From contig NZ_STGA01000002.1 of assembly GCF_005222835.1 (NCBI RefSeq), forward strand, positions 146,618 through 210,617: a DNA stretch of 64,000 nt, read 5' to 3'. Within the stretch, counting starts at the first letter, position 1. Each line of letters opens with the position of its first letter. Shown piece after piece: positions 61,809-64,000 of this stretch. The DNA comes from Rhizobium sp. FKY42. GTDB taxonomy: Bacteria; Pseudomonadota; Alphaproteobacteria; Rhizobiales; Rhizobiaceae. The position numbers and the translations under genes were made by a program. The notes below the pieces were generated by a model, which saw only the letters and a list, made by a program, of their open reading frames with translations, was not told where the DNA came from and ran no database searches.

Positions 61809-64000
61809 CTAGAACCTCCCGCCGATCCGAGCGCGCGCGCCTGTTGACCTCTCGCCCCCATTGTCAATGTTGAAAAGCAGATCGAAATCAAGCGTCCATG
61901 CCGCATCCGCATTAAGAGACAGACCCGCTGAAACCTGGCCAAATGCGCCCGAACCGTCGAGCCCGGAATAGCCACCCGTGACCCCGATCCTAGGCGTCAG
62001 AACCATTCCGTTCTCCAGATGGATATCCCTCGCCAGGTCCGCGCCAAGGCTCACCCGCAACTGTTCGGTTGTGAAACCCTTGATGTCCAGCCTGTCATCC
62101 TGAACATTGTTGACGGTATAATCCTTCACCGTTTCGGACAGATAAACCGCGCGCAGTTTCGGGACCAGAACGGTGTCTTCGTCCAACCGCCATTCACCGT
62201 TGATCGAGCTGTCGAACAGCCAACGACTGGTATCAAAATCGCCATCCCAGAACTCGGTGTCGATGTCGTTCACCGAACCGCCGTAGAGAATATTGGCATT
62301 CCAGAAAACGCCCTTGGCGATTTCCATCGAGGCATAAGGCCCCGCCAGCCAACCGTTTCCGGTCAGTTCGGCGTCTGTGTCAGTCGGGTCCGTCATACGG
62401 TCATAGTGGAAGGATAGACCCAGCAACAGTTTGTCCGTGACGAGGTAATCTGCGCCGGTCGAGATCATGGCAAAGCTTCCCCAACGATCGCCGTTCTGCT
62501 CGCGATTATGGGCCATGAAGGTGCCATCGATCCAGATATTGAAGGGTGACAAAGATCCACCGGAACCGCGCGTTCCTTCGCTACGTGCTGAATCCATCTG
62601 CACCAGGCTGGTGGAAAAACCGAGGGTCACGCCGCCGGCCGATGGCTGAATGCGCGTCGTCACAGGGTCGTTGGCCGCCTCCAATCGTCGGCGCTTCATC
62701 AGGTCCGGCACCTTGATGGTTGAGGCGAGAAGATTTTGTCTCGCGCGAACGAAATCCTCAACAAGGCCATTTATCTCCTCGGTGATCTTCTTCTTGTCGA
62801 ATGCGATCGTGTAGGTCACCGTTCCGGTGTTCGATATGCCGAGTGCGCTCGTCAACCGGAAACCCACTCTCACCTGCCCCGCATAGCTGGGGTTCGGTGT
62901 GAACTGAAGGTACCAGCCAACAGGCGCCGTCGGCGTTGCCTGGGCAAACTGGCCGCGGATAACTGTTGCTGTGCCTGCGTTCGGCGGCTCGACAAAGGTT
63001 TTCTCGGCGGTAACGAAAGGACCGCCTGTCGCTCCCCGGTGAAGCGGAACGTCAGCGGGCGTCGATCCCGCCTGAACCTCGATTTGCTTGTCGGTTACCG
63101 TCACGCTTCGCGGCGCAACCTTCAGGCTGTAGGAACCCCCTCCCAGGTTACCCGTGCTATCACGGGCCTGAAGAGCGAAGCTGTAGTCTCCCTCCGATCC
63201 AATTTCGAGCGGACCTGTCAGCTCTCCTGTCGATAGGTTCAGGCTCATGCCCTTCGGCAAGGCGCCCGATGCCAGACTGAAGGTTATTGCTCCAACACCA
63301 CCCGTCGCAGTGATTGGCTGGCTGTATTGCTCGCCTGCCATTCCTTTCGCCAGTTCGCCCCCGCTCGGTGAAAGCTTGATGGCGGCTGCAACAATCGCAA
63401 GGCTGTAGGTTCCAGACGCAGTGATCTTATCCGCATCCGTTACTGTCACCGTGAAACTCGTATTCCCGGCTGCCGTCGGCGTACCAGACAGGGCACCATT
63501 GCTCGAAAGGCTCAAGCCTGTGGGCAACGTCCCGCCGACTGTGAAGCTGTAGGGTGCCTTGCCGCCTGTAGCGGTGAACCCCTGGCTGTAGGGCGTTCCC
63601 ACAATCCCGGATGAGAGAGACCCTGCCCCTGGCGACAGGCTGATCTGCCCCTCGATCAGCAGCGTGTAGATGGCGCTGCCCGTCGAGCCGTCTGCGTCTG
63701 TCGCTGTGACGGTGAAGCTGCTTTCTCCCGGAACCGTGGGTATTCCGGTGATGGATCCGGCGGTCGACAGCATCAACCCCGCAGGCAGTGAACCGGTCAC
63801 CGAAAAGGTGTAGGGACCAGAGGTCGACGTTCCCCCGGTTGCGGAAATGTTCTGGCTATAGGCTTGTCCGACTTTGCCGGCCCCAAGTGCGCCGCCTTTC
63901 GGTACCAGGGTCACAGGCGCCGCGCGTGTCACCGTCACCGTGTAGCTCTTCGTCGTCGTGCCGTCCTGCGCCGTCACAATCGTGGTGATCGTGTTCGTGC
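61809..64000 (-). CDS. Autotransporter adhesin with Ig-like repeats (partial)
   Basis: At least 730 codons; the start lies beyond the right edge. The visible order is: the end of a cadherin-like beta-sandwich domain (TTTKSYTVTVTRA), four putative-Ig repeats of about 85-90 residues (for example PYTFSVTGSLPAGLMLS, PYSFTVGGTLPTGLSLS, AITFSLASGALPKGMSL), a stretch with AGQVRVGFRLTSALGISNTG, a linker helix (ITEEINGLVEDFVRARQNLL), and a C-terminal autotransporter beta-barrel ending RARIGGRF. It is a type V secretion surface protein, probably adhesive. Repeat number can change by recombination. Confidence 0.85.
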   Translation of the reverse strand, partial: TNTITTIVTAQDGTTTKSYTVTVTRAAPVTLVPKGGALGAGKVGQAYSQNISATGGTSTSGPYTFSVTGSLPAGLMLSTAGSITGIPTVPGESSFTVTATDADGSTGSAIYTLLIEGQISLSPGAGSLSSGIVGTPYSQGFTATGGKAPYSFTVGGTLPTGLSLSSNGALSGTPTAAGNTSFTVTVTDADKITASGTYSLAIVAAAIKLSPSGGELAKGMAGEQYSQPITATGGVGAITFSLASGALPKGMSLNLSTGELTGPLEIGSEGDYSFALQARDSTGNLGGGSYSLKVAPRSVTVTDKQIEVQAGSTPADVPLHRGATGGPFVTAEKTFVEPPNAGTATVIRGQFAQATPTAPVGWYLQFTPNPSYAGQVRVGFRLTSALGISNTGTVTYTIAFDKKKITEEINGLVEDFVRARQNLLASTIKVPDLMKRRRLEAANDPVTTRIQPSAGGVTLGFSTSLVQMDSARSEGTRGSGGSLSPFNIWIDGTFMAHNREQNGDRWGSFAMISTGADYLVTDKLLLGLSFHYDRMTDPTDTDAELTGNGWLAGPYASMEIAKGVFWNANILYGGSVNDIDTEFWDGDFDTSRWLFDSSINGEWRLDEDTVLVPKLRAVYLSETVKDYTVNNVQDDRLDIKGFTTEQLRVSLGADLARDIHLENGMVLTPRIGVTGGYSGLDGSGAFGQVSAGLSLNADAAWTLDFDLLFNIDNGGERSTGARARIGGRF

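Noticed and set aside
1..64000. tRNA, rRNA or integration (att) sites
   Set aside because: No cloverleaf-like sequence, CCA-type ends or ribosomal RNA motifs were noticed by eye; this is not a computed search.

Overview
The window reads as chromosome or chromid sequence of an alphaproteobacterium of the order Hyphomicrobiales (Rhizobiales), plausibly Brucellaceae (Ochrobactrum/Brucella-like) or a close relative. This is inferred from the fused MrpAB (PhaAB) subunit, the BigR/Blh-type sulfur module, many sugar ABC systems with Gfo/Idh/MocA partners, moderately high GC and short operonic overlaps of the ATGA type. No rRNA, tRNA, CRISPR array, prophage or complete insertion sequence was seen.

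Layout. 1-2.6 kb: reactive-sulfur module (two YeeE/YedE transporters, persulfide-dioxygenase-like Blh, 1-Cys peroxiredoxin, BigR-like ArsR repressor). 2.9-9.0 kb: Mrp-type Na+/H+ antiporter operon mrpAB-C-D-E-F-G. 9.0-15.5 kb: XRE regulator and two large hybrid histidine kinases, one with its OmpR-type response regulator. 15.7-25.5 kb: a pectin/uronide-type uptake and processing operon (unsaturated-uronyl hydrolase, sugar ABC importer, three Gfo/Idh/MocA oxidoreductases) under a divergent IclR regulator; mannonate dehydratase uxuA follows at 26.2 kb. 25.7-29.6 kb: gene debris (LysR-FAH chimera, multiply deleted RND pump, LysR tail). 29.7-32.1 kb: Lrp regulator with a saccharopine-dehydrogenase-like gene, and a DUF1349 gene. 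32.1-37.1 kb: dabB-dabA inorganic-carbon uptake pair with divergent LysR. 37.2-39.75 kb: compressed debris of a whole aromatic-type catabolic operon (TetR, BKACE, hydrolase, LigB dioxygenase, FAD monooxygenase, hydrolase, MFS). 40.0-50.6 kb: outer-membrane SphA/MetA-type channel, LysR, and an intact nine-gene ring-cleavage operon. 50.7-53.0 kb: chemoreceptor. 53.5-54.6 kb: more catabolic debris (LysR, esterase, cupin). 54.6-61.7 kb: ROK regulator and an ABC importer with a phosphodiesterase and an inositol-monophosphatase-family phosphatase. 61.8-64 kb: the 3' part of an Ig-repeat autotransporter adhesin.

How it works together. The region looks like an accessory nutrient-acquisition island. 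Intact systems handle uronides, inorganic carbon, an unidentified aromatic or heterocyclic compound, and a phosphodiester. Between them lie at least three 'graveyards' in which catabolic operons have been shortened by internal and gene-to-gene deletions plus single-base frameshifts, so that several surviving open frames are mosaics of two or three genes. The most interesting items are the intact operon at 42.4-50.6 kb (FAD monooxygenase plus Rieske ferredoxin, type I extradiol dioxygenase, C-C hydrolase, cupin, FAH, SDR, cyclase; substrate unknown), with a structured 5' leader, and the deletion mosaics around it. All functions are inferred from sequence recognition without database searches.
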